Source of the DNA: Pseudomonas moorei
Lineage (GTDB): Bacteria > Pseudomonadota > Gammaproteobacteria > Pseudomonadales > Pseudomonadaceae
Direction of reading: 5' to 3'
Assembly: GCF_008801475.1 (NCBI RefSeq)
Contig: NZ_VZPP01000007.1
Coordinates: forward strand, 124,001 to 188,000
Length of the DNA: 64,000 nt
The notes beneath the pieces were generated by a model that was not told where the DNA came from, made no database searches, and saw only the letters and a list, made by a program, of their open reading frames with translations. Shown one piece after another: positions 1-6,719 of the stretch. Positions within the stretch are counted from its first letter, which is position 1. The number at the start of each line of letters is the position of its first letter. A program made the position numbers and the translations under genes.

Positions 1-326
1 GACTGCAATTGCGCCTGTTCGGGCAATAGCAGTGCCGACAGGCGATCAGCCTCCTTGATCAGCACCTGAACCAAATCCTGCGGGGTTTCCAGTTGGTTGT
101 AGTTACTGACTTGGGAGACCTGCTGTTTGAGGCTGTTGAGTTGCCCTTGCAGTGTCTCCAGATCACTGTCGGTAACCCTGACGACGGCGCTGCTCGCACC
201 GGGGGTCGGGACATCGGGCATGGGCGCCGCCAGCATTGCGCTGCCCGGCGCCAGTAGCACGAAGGCGATGAACATCACGAACTGCAAGGCATTGCGCATA
301 GGCGTGCTCGACCGGTGGTGAGTCAT
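1..326 (-). CDS. N-terminus of DUF3772/MscS-type mechanosensitive channel (partial)
   Basis: The reading frame is open to the left edge, so only about 108 N-terminal residues are visible. There is a short basic N-terminus, a hydrophobic stretch (QFVMFIAFVLLAPG) that reads as a signal peptide, then a helical region rich in Leu, Gln and Ser (DLETLQGQLNSLKQQV). This resembles the N-terminus of the large pseudomonad MscS-family proteins with a periplasmic DUF3772 domain, which act as tension-gated channels in the inner membrane. Two in-frame ATGs exist, at 326 and 299. The upper one has a weak TAGG ahead of it; the lower one has no obvious ribosome site but begins directly at the signal peptide. 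The channel domain lies outside the window, so the family call rests on the N-terminus alone. Confidence 0.5.
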   Translation of the reverse strand, partial: MTHHRSSTPMRNALQFVMFIAFVLLAPGSAMLAAPMPDVPTPGASSAVVRVTDSDLETLQGQLNSLKQQVSQVSNYNQLETPQDLVQVLIKEADRLSALLLPEQAQLQ

Positions 327-410
327 TTAGCCTATGAGGTTAGGTCATGACGCGCACGTTAGAGCGTTGTTTGGTCGGATGCGCCGGGCGATGGCCGGTA
401 TCCCGAGGGT

Positions 411-495
411 GTGGTGAGGGCGCTTGCTTGCGCCGGGTTGCATCGCAGTCCCCTTTTTGGGGCTGCTTCGGCGCTCCGACAAACGCCCTCGCCAC
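411..495. repeat. Imperfect inverted repeat, REP-like, downstream of glutaredoxin
   Basis: GTGGTGAGGGCG at 411-422 pairs with CGCCCTCGCCAC at 484-495 with one mismatch. Between them lies a second small hairpin, GCAGTCCCC/GGGGCTGC, around 445-468. The arms resemble the GTGGCGAGGG... repeat class found between genes of P. fluorescens relatives; a similar copy lies near 46180. It may serve as a 3' hairpin for the glutaredoxin transcript. Confidence 0.5.
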
Positions 496-525
496 AGGTT
501 GGTGTTGGTTCTGGACAGTCCGGGC

Positions 526-777
526 TCAGGCCAGCATCGACATCAAACCGCCCTGGTGATCGAGCTTGGCCAGGTCGTCGAAGCCGCCGATATGCGTGTC
601 GCCGATGAAAATCTGCGGCACGCTGCGCCGTCCGCTGCGGCTGAGCATTTCTTCGAGTTTGCCCGGCTGGGTCTGAATGTTGATTTCCTGCATGTTGATG
701 CCTTTGCTCGCCAACAGGGACTTGGCGCTGCGGCAGTAAGGGCAGGTGTCGGTGGTGTACAGGGTCACGGTGTTCAT
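526..777 (-). CDS. grxC: Glutaredoxin 3
   Basis: An 83-residue protein of normal Grx3 length. It carries the CPYC redox centre (Cys12, Cys15), the SVPQIF segment containing the cis-proline of the thioredoxin fold, and the GGFDD glutathione-binding turn near the C-terminus. Glutaredoxins reduce protein disulfides and glutathione mixed disulfides in the cytoplasm. A GGAGA ribosome site precedes the ATG. It lies 26 bp downstream of, and on the same strand as, an AhpD-like thiol protein gene, so the two are probably co-transcribed and both act in thiol or peroxide homeostasis. Confidence 0.93.
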   Translation of the reverse strand: MNTVTLYTTDTCPYCRSAKSLLASKGINMQEINIQTQPGKLEEMLSRSGRRSVPQIFIGDTHIGGFDDLAKLDHQGGLMSMLA

Positions 778-803
778 GGTTGGTTCTCCGTTCTTGAAGT
801 GGC

Positions 804-1322
804 TCAGGCATCGATGGCCGGGAAGTCGATATCGGTCAGCGCGACGTTGTTCAGGTAGTTGGTCAAGGTTTGCGAAGCGACATGGGCGACCACTTCGACG
901 ATCTTGCCGTCGTCGATACCGGCGGCGCGCGCCGCTGCAATCTGCCCGGCGCTCAAATGGCCGCGACTTTCAGTGATCTGCTGTGCCAGCAGGGCATAGG
1001 CATCGAGCTTGCCTTCACGGGCACTGCGGATGTCCTGGCTGGAGAGCCCGGCCTTGCCGGCAAACAACGTGTGGGCCGCCAGGCAGTAGTCGCAGCCGTT
1101 GACCTGGGACGTGGCTAGGAAGATCGCTTCCTTTTCCTTCGCGCTCAGGGAGGTCTTGCCCAGTGCCGCCGAGTTTTGCAGGTAGGAGGCGAGTACGGCG
1201 GGGGCGTGGGCCAGGACTTTGAACACATTGGGCAGGAAGCCGATTTTCTTTTGCACGCCTTCCAGCAGCGGGCGGGTGGCGTCGGTGGCAAGTTCAAGGC
1301 TGAGAGGGGCAATGCGGGTCAT
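804..1322 (-). CDS. Carboxymuconolactone decarboxylase/AhpD-like peroxidase-related protein
   Basis: A 172-residue protein of the alkylhydroperoxidase D-like family. The diagnostic C-x2-C-x3-H motif is present as CDYCLAAH (Cys77, Cys80, His84). AhpD-type proteins are small helical thiol enzymes that reduce peroxides or relay electrons. The neighbouring glutaredoxin fits a redox role better than a role in muconolactone breakdown. GGAGAATCATC precedes the ATG. The gene is divergent from an AraC-type regulator starting at 1457, which is the obvious candidate controller. Confidence 0.85.
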   Translation of the reverse strand: MTRIAPLSLELATDATRPLLEGVQKKIGFLPNVFKVLAHAPAVLASYLQNSAALGKTSLSAKEKEAIFLATSQVNGCDYCLAAHTLFAGKAGLSSQDIRSAREGKLDAYALLAQQITESRGHLSAGQIAAARAAGIDDGKIVEVVAHVASQTLTNYLNNVALTDIDFPAIDA

Positions 1323-1456
1323 GATGATTCTCCGAGGATTTTAGCGCGACAGGCGCTGGGTACGGAGTTCATGCTAGTGATCTGGACTGGTCTATTGGGT
1401 GCAAATCGTCGACGATATGCGACAGATCGTCCAGAACTGTTCTCGGGAGCCTCCCC

Positions 1457-2269
1457 ATGGATCGCTTGTCCACGTTGCTCACGCATTTCGGCGTCAATGC
1501 CGGCACCTTTCACAGCGGCACGTTTTGCGGCACCTCGGCGTTCGATGGCAGCCAGTCGTGCGGTCATCTGCACCTGCTGCAGGCCGGCGAGGTTTCCCTG
1601 AAACTGGCGGATGAGCGAGCGCTGGACATCACCGAGCCGACGCTGATCTTCTTTCCACGGCCCTATCGTCACCGCTTGTCCGCGACGCAAGCCTCGGCCA
1701 CCCAGTTGGTCTGCGCCTCGCTGAACTTCGACGGCGGCTCGGGCAATGCCCTGGCCGCCGCGTTGCCGGATTACATGGTGCTGAAACTTGATGAGATCCC
1801 GGCCCTGGCCAGCACCCTTGAGTGGCTGTTCAAGGAGGCTTTCGACGGCACCTGCGGCCGTGAAGCGGTCATGGACCGCCTGTTCGAGCTGCTGGTGATT
1901 CTGTTGCTGCGGCACATGCTGAGCAGCCGCAATCAACAGCCGGGGATGATGGCCGGTCTCGCCGACTCACGGCTGGCACGTCCCCTGAACCTCATGCACG
2001 AAGCGCCCGGCAAAGCCTGGAGCGTGGCGGAACTGTCGGTGGCGGCCAACATGTCGCGGGCCAGTTTCGCCGAGCATTTCCGGCGGGTGGTCGGGCAGAC
2101 TCCGGTGGATTATCTGGTGAGCTGGCGCATCAGCCTGGCGCAGAAACGCTTGCGCGAAGGCAAGCCCATTGCCTTGATCGCCGAAGAGGTCGGTTACGAA
2201 AGCCCCTCGGCACTGGCCCGGGCGTTTCGGCGTAAAACCGGGGTGAGTCCACGGGAGTGGAGAGGGTAG
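1457..2269 (+). CDS. AraC-family transcriptional regulator
   Basis: A 270-residue protein with an N-terminal cupin-like sensing region, seen as HLHLLQAGEVSL and YRHRLSA-type strands in residues 1-150. The C-terminal AraC DNA-binding domain occupies about residues 170-268, with two helix-turn-helix units (WSVAELSVAANMSRASFAEHF and IALIAEEVGYESPSALARAF segments). The sequence ends in the usual FRRKTGVSPREWRG signature. It resembles regulators with an AraC_binding_6/cupin_6 sensor that sit beside oxidoreductase or AhpD-like genes. It is divergent from the AhpD-like/glutaredoxin pair and probably controls it; the inducer cannot be inferred. Confidence 0.88.
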   Translation: MDRLSTLLTHFGVNAGTFHSGTFCGTSAFDGSQSCGHLHLLQAGEVSLKLADERALDITEPTLIFFPRPYRHRLSATQASATQLVCASLNFDGGSGNALAAALPDYMVLKLDEIPALASTLEWLFKEAFDGTCGREAVMDRLFELLVILLLRHMLSSRNQQPGMMAGLADSRLARPLNLMHEAPGKAWSVAELSVAANMSRASFAEHFRRVVGQTPVDYLVSWRISLAQKRLREGKPIALIAEEVGYESPSALARAFRRKTGVSPREWRG

Positions 2270-2274
2270 CGCTG

Positions 2275-2679
2275 ATGATCCAGTGCAAGCATGCCGATGA
2301 GCCTGTTGCCGCCGACGATGGGCGACGTGTCCTGGTCGATCGCCTGTGGCCACGCCATTGGCCCAAGGCCCCGGCGTCGCTGCATGCCTGGCTGCCCGAC
2401 CTTGCTCCCTCGATTGATCTGCATGAGCGGTTCACGGCCGGCGAGCTGGATTTTGAGCAGTTCGCGACGGCGTATCGACAGGCACTGGCGGCTCATCCGA
2501 CGCATTGGTGGGCACTGCTGCCGCTGGCCGAGACAGGCACGCTGACCCTGGTTTGCGCCGCCCAGGACCCGCTGCAAAATCATGCGCTCGTCCTCGCGCA
2601 ATGGCTGGAGGAGGAACTTGATCGGTATGCGGGCTTCAGTTCGCCCGTGTGTTGGCGGGATGAGTTTCCGGATTATTGA
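2275..2679 (+). CDS. DUF488 family protein
   Basis: About 134 residues beginning MIQCKHADEP. The segment GRRVLVDRLWPRHWPK is the hallmark of DUF488 (YeaO-like) proteins, and the central region keeps hydrophobic strands and the L-T-L-V-C-A-A-QD pattern, where the usual family motif is LLYAA(K/R)D. The biochemical function is unknown. An ATG at 2257 inside the AraC gene is also in frame, but the ATG at 2275 sits 9 nt after a GGAGAGGG ribosome site and is preferred. The gene follows the AraC gene closely and may be co-transcribed with it. Confidence 0.8.
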   Translation: MIQCKHADEPVAADDGRRVLVDRLWPRHWPKAPASLHAWLPDLAPSIDLHERFTAGELDFEQFATAYRQALAAHPTHWWALLPLAETGTLTLVCAAQDPLQNHALVLAQWLEEELDRYAGFSSPVCWRDEFPDY

Positions 2680-2741
2680 GCGGTTATATGTGTGCCCTCT
2701 GATGTTTCGGTCTGGAAAGTCGGCGCCCTTGATTCCACACT

Positions 2742-2789
2742 TTGTTACCGCATACCCCAGCCGGGTGTGAAAACCTGCGTTGGTAACAA
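2742..2789. other. Widely spaced inverted repeat in the 2680-3000 intergenic region
   Basis: The 320 bp between the DUF488 gene and the binding-protein remnant hold no convincing gene. They contain TTGTTACC (2742-2749) facing GGTAACAA (2782-2789), an exact 8-bp inverted repeat with 40 bp between equivalent positions, close to four helical turns. CACAC/GTGTG nests inside. It could be an operator pair or the stem of an RNA element; nothing identifies the binding protein. Confidence 0.3.
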
Positions 2790-2900
2790 TCTCCCAGGTG
2801 GCTTCACCCCTGCGCTCACTTGCCTGCCAAGCCCATCCCAGAGCGCTGTGCGCGCTTTCTCAAGCGGTCAATCCGAGAATTGGCCGGGTGATTGCATATG

Positions 2901-2914
2901 CTTGTCTGTACAAG
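2901..2914. promoter_or_regulatory. HutC-like operator
   Basis: CTTGTCTGTACAAG is a near-perfect palindrome that differs at one base from CTTGTATGTACAAG, which I recall as the HutC (GntR family, urocanate-responsive) operator of hut genes. The flanking ATG before it and TACTTG after it also recall hut operators. It lies about 90 bp upstream of the collapsed binding-protein gene and the hisQMP-type genes. This suggests the importer belongs, or belonged, to the histidine/urocanate regulon. hutC is not in the window. Confidence 0.6.
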
Positions 2915-3000
2915 TACTTGCGTGTGCATAAGACGCTACGCCGCGCAGTACTCGCGCTCTTGCGGCACACGTTCTTTCGATGGTCCTTGGGAATAAAACA

Positions 3001-3120
3001 ATGAAAAAAACATTTCTCACCGTTTCTGCATTGGCTTTGTGTAGGGCTGCCGGTTCCGCGCCGGCCAAGGAGTACAAGGCGTTGCGTTTTGGCGATCTGA
3101 ATCTCTACAGCGGCAAATAA
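3001..3120 (+). pseudogene. Collapsed polar-amino-acid ABC periplasmic binding protein (in-frame internal deletion)
   Basis: This 39-codon frame has the signal peptide and first mature residues of a HisJ/ArgT-type binding protein (MKKTFLTVSALAL..., then KEYKALRFG). It is followed immediately by DLNLYSGK and a stop. In intact pseudomonad homologues, as remembered, LRFG is near residue 30 and FGDLNLYSGK is the extreme C-terminus. About 220 codons therefore appear to have been lost in frame, probably by recombination between short TTTTGG repeats. The ligand-binding lobes are gone. If expressed, it would be a signal peptide plus a roughly 17-residue periplasmic peptide. The rest of the transporter (hisQ, hisM, hisP) follows and looks intact. 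A weak GGGA lies upstream. Confidence 0.85.
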
Positions 3121-3129
3121 TGACCCTGC

Positions 3130-3155
3130 GCCCATCTGCGGATGGGCACTTTTTT
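3130..3155 (+). terminator. Intrinsic terminator/attenuating hairpin between binding-protein remnant and hisQ
   Basis: GCCCATC (3130-3136), TGCG loop, GATGGGC (3141-3147), then ACTTTTTT. This is a classical intrinsic terminator shape placed 10 bp after the remnant's stop codon. In binding-protein importers such a hairpin usually lowers expression of the membrane genes relative to the binding protein. Here it survives although the binding protein is gone. Confidence 0.75.
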
Positions 3156-3175
3156 GATTGATGTAGGGCTGCTCA

Positions 3176-3904
3176 ATGCTAGAAATCCTATTGCAGAATC
3201 TCGGACTGTCAGGCTTCAGCCTCAAGGGCTTCGGCCCACTGTTGCTGGAAGGCTCCTGGATGACGGTCAAATTGTCCTTTCTGTCCTTGCTGGTCAGCGT
3301 TGGCCTGGGCCTGATCGGCGCCAGCGCCAAACTGTCAAACGTCAAACTGCTGCGGGTTCCGGCCCAGCTCTACACGACGCTGATTCGCGGCGTGCCGGAC
3401 CTGGTGCTGATGCTGTTGATTTTCTACAGCCTGCAAACCTGGCTCACCAGCCTGACCGAAGCACTGGGCTGGGACTATATCGAAATCAACCCCTTTAGCG
3501 CCGGGGTCATTACCCTGGGCTTCATCTACGGGGCTTATTTCACCGAAACCTTCCGTGGCGCGATCCTCGCCGTGCCCCGCGGGCAGATGGAAGCCGCTAC
3601 CGCCTACGGCCTGACCCGCGCCCAGCGCTTCCGCTTCGTGGTGTTCCCGCAAATGATGCGCTTTGCCCTGCCGGGCATCAGTAATAACTGGATGGTGATC
3701 CTCAAGGCCACCGCGCTGGTCTCGATCATTGGACTGGCCGATCTGGTCAAGGTGGCCCAGGACGCGGGCAAGAGCTCCTATCAGCTGTTCTTCTTCCTGA
3801 TCCTGGCTGCCTTGATCTATCTGGTGATAACCACCGTTTCGAACTACGTCTTGCGCCGGATGGAAATCTTCTACGCTGCAGGTGCCCGGGAGGCCGTGCG
3901 ATGA
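3176..3904 (+). CDS. hisQ: Histidine/lysine/arginine/ornithine-type ABC transporter permease HisQ
   Basis: A 242-residue inner-membrane permease of the HAAT family. Several hydrophobic helices are present. The coupling-helix (EAA) region reads QMEAATAYGLTRAQRFRFVV, followed by the P-x-x-M-R-F-ALPGISN stretch. With HisM it forms the channel for basic amino acids or histidine, energised by HisP. AGGGCTGCTCA precedes the ATG. It follows the binding-protein remnant by 55 bp and overlaps hisM by ATGA, so translation is coupled. There is no sign of damage in this gene, which suggests the importer is still used, perhaps with a binding protein encoded elsewhere. Confidence 0.85.
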   Translation: MLEILLQNLGLSGFSLKGFGPLLLEGSWMTVKLSFLSLLVSVGLGLIGASAKLSNVKLLRVPAQLYTTLIRGVPDLVLMLLIFYSLQTWLTSLTEALGWDYIEINPFSAGVITLGFIYGAYFTETFRGAILAVPRGQMEAATAYGLTRAQRFRFVVFPQMMRFALPGISNNWMVILKATALVSIIGLADLVKVAQDAGKSSYQLFFFLILAALIYLVITTVSNYVLRRMEIFYAAGAREAVR

Positions 3905-4611
3905 TCGAGCTACTGCAGGAATACTGGCGTCCCTTCCTTTTCCAGGACGGCAGTCACATCACCGGGCTGGCCATGACGCTCTGGCTGCTCAGTGCCTCGA
4001 TCTTCTTCGGCTTCGTGATGTCGATTCCGTTATCGATTGCCCGGGTCTCGACCAACGTCTGGGTGCGCTGGCCGGTGCAGTTCTACACCTACCTGTTTCG
4101 CGGTACGCCGCTGTATATCCAGTTGCTGATTTGCTACACCGGCATTTACAGCCTGGCCGCCGTGCGCGCTCAACCAGTCCTGGATGCGTTCTTTCGCGAT
4201 GCGATGAACTGCACCATCCTGGCCTTCGCCCTGAACACCTGCGCCTACACCACGGAGATTTTCGCCGGGGCCATTCGCAGCATGAACCACGGTGAAGTCG
4301 AAGCGGCCAAGGCTTACGGCCTGACCGGCTGGAAGCTATATGCCTACGTGATCATGCCGTCGGCCCTGCGTCGCTCGTTGCCGTACTACAGCAACGAAGT
4401 GATTCTGATGCTGCACTCGACCACCGTGGCGTTCACCGCGACCATCCCGGACATTCTGAAAGTCGCTCGGGACGCCAACTCGGCGACCTTCCTGACCTTC
4501 CAGTCGTTCGGCATTGCCGCGTTGATCTACCTGGCAGTCACCTTCTCCCTGGTCGGCCTGTTCCGCCTGGCTGAACGCCGTTGGTTGTCTTTCCTCGGCC
4601 CGGCTCACTAA
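3901..4611 (+). CDS. hisM: Histidine/lysine/arginine/ornithine-type ABC transporter permease HisM
   Basis: A 236-residue permease, the second half of the HisQM channel. It has several hydrophobic helices and the EAA loop GEVEAAKAYGLTGWKLYAYV followed by IMPSALRRSLPYYSNE. The N-terminal LLQEYWRPFLF and the VQFYTYLFRGTPLYIQLL segment are typical of HisM/ArtM. It starts within the stop codon of hisQ (ATGA overlap) and is followed after 16 bp by the ATPase gene. The three genes form a normal QMP operon minus its binding protein. Confidence 0.85.
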   Translation: MIELLQEYWRPFLFQDGSHITGLAMTLWLLSASIFFGFVMSIPLSIARVSTNVWVRWPVQFYTYLFRGTPLYIQLLICYTGIYSLAAVRAQPVLDAFFRDAMNCTILAFALNTCAYTTEIFAGAIRSMNHGEVEAAKAYGLTGWKLYAYVIMPSALRRSLPYYSNEVILMLHSTTVAFTATIPDILKVARDANSATFLTFQSFGIAALIYLAVTFSLVGLFRLAERRWLSFLGPAH

Positions 4612-4627
4612 TTCAGGATGCTTGTTC

Positions 4628-5392
4628 ATGTACAAACTGACCGTTGAAAACCTGCACAAAAGTTATGGCAACCATGAAGTCCTCAAGGGCGTTTCGCTCA
4701 ATGCCAGGACCGGCGATGTGATCAGCCTGATTGGCGCCAGTGGTTCGGGCAAGAGCACTTTTCTGCGTTGCATCAACTTCCTGGAAACGCCCAATGACGG
4801 CGCCATGAGCCTGGACAACCAGCCAATTCAAATGGTCCATGATCGCCACGGCATGCGCGTGGCCGACGCCAATGAACTGCAACGCATCCGCACTCGCCTG
4901 GCGATGGTGTTCCAGCACTTCAACCTGTGGAGCCACATGACCGTGCTGGAAAACATCACCATGGCCCCACGTCGGGTGCTGGGCGTCAGCAAAAAGGATG
5001 CAGAGGATCGCGCCCGGCGCTACCTGGACAAGGTCGGTTTGCCGGCGCGGGTTGCCGATCAATACCCGGCGTTTCTCTCGGGTGGTCAGCAGCAACGGGT
5101 CGCCATCGCGCGTGCCCTGAGCATGGAACCGGAGATCATGCTGTTCGACGAGCCGACTTCGGCCCTGGACCCGGAGCTGGTGGGAGAAGTCCTCAAGGTG
5201 ATCCAGGGGCTGGCCGAAGAAGGCCGCACCATGATCATGGTGACCCACGAAATGAGCTTTGCGCGCAAAGTGTCGAACCAGGTGCTGTTCCTGCACCAGG
5301 GGCGGGTCGAAGAGCAGGGTGCGCCTGAGGACGTATTGGGTAACCCAAAAAGTGAGCGCCTGCAGCAATTCCTCAGCGGCAACCTGAAGTAA
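4628..5392 (+). CDS. hisP: Histidine-type ABC transporter ATP-binding protein HisP
   Basis: About 254 residues. Walker A is GASGSGKST, the signature motif is LSGGQQQRVAIARAL, Walker B is IMLFDEPTSALDP and the switch histidine is in MVTHEMSFA. The insert HDRHGMRVADANELQRIR is characteristic of the HisP/ArtP subgroup. ATP hydrolysis drives import through HisQM. The ATG at 4628 (MYKLTVENLHKSYG) is chosen over the upstream TTG at 4622 because AGGA at 4615-4618 is 9 nt from the ATG. It is the last gene of the transporter and is followed by a strong hairpin. Confidence 0.9.
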   Translation: MYKLTVENLHKSYGNHEVLKGVSLNARTGDVISLIGASGSGKSTFLRCINFLETPNDGAMSLDNQPIQMVHDRHGMRVADANELQRIRTRLAMVFQHFNLWSHMTVLENITMAPRRVLGVSKKDAEDRARRYLDKVGLPARVADQYPAFLSGGQQQRVAIARALSMEPEIMLFDEPTSALDPELVGEVLKVIQGLAEEGRTMIMVTHEMSFARKVSNQVLFLHQGRVEEQGAPEDVLGNPKSERLQQFLSGNLK

Positions 5393-5396
5393 CCGG

Positions 5397-5434
5397 AGCG
5401 CCTTCGAGCGATGGCAGGGTCGCTCGAAGGCGCT
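5397..5434 (+). terminator. Perfect 15-bp hairpin after hisP
   Basis: AGCGCCTTCGAGCGA (5397-5411) and TCGCTCGAAGGCGCT (5420-5434) are exact complements around an 8-nt loop, starting five bases after the hisP stop. There is no following T-run, so it is either a terminator helped by Rho or a 3'-end stabiliser. The remainder of 5435-5588 shows no gene. Confidence 0.6.
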
Positions 5435-5588
5435 GGTTCAACCCTCAAAACGCCCTCGCTCAACCTGTCACCAAAGTCGACACATCCTTTGCGTTCCATC
5501 ATTCTCGACGCCGTTCAACACTCATACCGCCACCACCTGACTTCAACTTGAGGCGCCTGGGAATCCAGCACATATACGGCCCAACCCC

Positions 5589-6011
5589 ATGACCAAGATG
5601 ACAAAACCAGAAGATCTACCCGGTGCCTTCCAGGCGGCCTGGAACGGCCACGACATGGTTGCTCTCGGCAGCCTGTTTGATCCAGACGCGACGTTCGTCA
5701 ATCGTTTCGGACACTATGTGCGGAGCATTGAGGCGATTGTGGCGCTGCACGTTCCCATTCACGAAACGATCTATCGCGACTCTACGCTCCAGAACGAACT
5801 GATCGATGTCACGCCGATCGCCGACGGGGTGGCCGTCGTACATTTCTGGAGTCGCCTGGCCGCTGGCGCCGCCCATCCGGCCGGACCACATTTGGTCGAT
5901 ACGTTGATTCTTGCGGTGCTGACGAAGCAGGGCGAAACCTGGCGCATCAGAGCGCTTGAGAACGTGACCCTCACCAACCCGCGGACCGGTGAGGCAATCC
6001 TGCGTGATTAG
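5589..6011 (+). CDS. SgcJ/EcaC-type NTF2-like protein (DUF4440/SnoaL fold)
   Basis: A 140-residue protein with the features of small NTF2-like proteins: AAWNGHDMVALGSLFDPDATFVN at the start, then an acidic/hydrophobic beta-sheet region, and a final strand pair with WRIRALENVTLTNP. Family members bind small ligands or act as isomerases or hydrolases of varied kinds, and no specific substrate can be inferred. It stands alone between the his-type importer and a small DUF2986 gene. The second Met (codon 4) is a possible alternative start. Confidence 0.7.
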   Translation: MTKMTKPEDLPGAFQAAWNGHDMVALGSLFDPDATFVNRFGHYVRSIEAIVALHVPIHETIYRDSTLQNELIDVTPIADGVAVVHFWSRLAAGAAHPAGPHLVDTLILAVLTKQGETWRIRALENVTLTNPRTGEAILRD

Positions 6012-6118
6012 CGTAGCGGGGGGCTCCCGGTTGGGCGCCTGTGTTGGTGGGTTACACAGCGAGCTGGCTGAGGGTCTTTAGCTGATATCATTCGGCAACT
6101 GTAAACCGAGTAGAAATC

Positions 6119-6280
6119 ATGAATCGTCAAAAGAAACTAAAGCAGTTATTCAAGGCCAAGGCCAAAAAGGCGAGCGCCAAACTGGCACCGGTAAAAAAGA
6201 ACAAATACATCAGTAAAGCCGACCGCTTGAAGCTGGCTGCCGAAGCCAGTGTCGACTCAAGCACTTCCTCTGAAAGCTGA
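6119..6280 (+). CDS. Small basic DUF2986 protein
   Basis: A 53-residue lysine/alanine-rich protein. It begins MNRQKKLKQLFKAKAKKA and continues with KKNKYISKADR and an acidic/serine tail. The basic N-terminus followed by YISKADR is the hallmark of DUF2986, a family of small cytoplasmic gammaproteobacterial proteins of unknown function. It is too short for a typical ORF cut-off. No strong ribosome site is visible; GTAGAAATC precedes the ATG. It appears monocistronic. Confidence 0.75.
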   Translation: MNRQKKLKQLFKAKAKKASAKLAPVKKNKYISKADRLKLAAEASVDSSTSSES

Positions 6281-6603
6281 TCCCTATCGCTTGAGGCCCA
6301 CCGGAAATTCCGGGTTTGATCGGGCTATGCAGTTCAATGGCAAGTGCCGCGAGGACGCGGCCTGACCATTCATTCACGCCGAAACTGCTTTGCGGTTCCG
6401 GCTCGCGTTTCCGCAACTGAGCAGGCATTAGCCGTAACGGTGCCTGCAGATCGGCCAATCAACGGGTTGTGCCTTGCAGGTCTTTGACCTGCTCCTCTCT
6501 GTGCCCACCGCTTCGCCCATTTCCGATCACTTTCTCCAACCTGTGCGCCAACAGCCACCAACGGCTGCGCTGGCACCTTCCCGATAATTTTTTCCGTCTC
6601 GTG

Positions 6604-6631
6604 TTGACAGCTCAATTCGTTCGATTCTAAT
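6604..6631 (+). promoter_or_regulatory. Sigma-70 promoter of the hydroxyproline-type operon
   Basis: TTGACA (6604-6609), a 16-bp spacer and TCTAAT (6626-6631) make a good sigma-70 promoter about 90 bp ahead of the binding-protein gene at 6720. The rest of the 6281-6719 gap holds no recognisable gene. Confidence 0.6.
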
Positions 6632-6675
6632 CTGCATACAGCGCTGCACACATAGTGGCGCACATCGATGTAGAT

Positions 6676-6695
6676 TTGTACCTTCCTGCCTACAA
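6676..6695. promoter_or_regulatory. Candidate operator TTGTA-N10-TACAA
   Basis: TTGTA (6676-6680) faces TACAA (6691-6695) between the promoter at 6604 and the first gene of the operon. The position downstream of the promoter would suit a repressor. The GntR/FCD regulator at the end of the operon (15695) is the natural candidate. Only the symmetry and location support this. Confidence 0.3.
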
Positions 6696-6719
6696 GAACG
6701 AAATATCGGAGAGGTCAAA

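Noticed and set aside
2962..2978. CGGCAC...CTTTC upstream of the binding-protein remnant as a sigma-54 promoter
   Set aside because: The -12 GC dinucleotide is missing and the -24 element is one base off; too degenerate to call.
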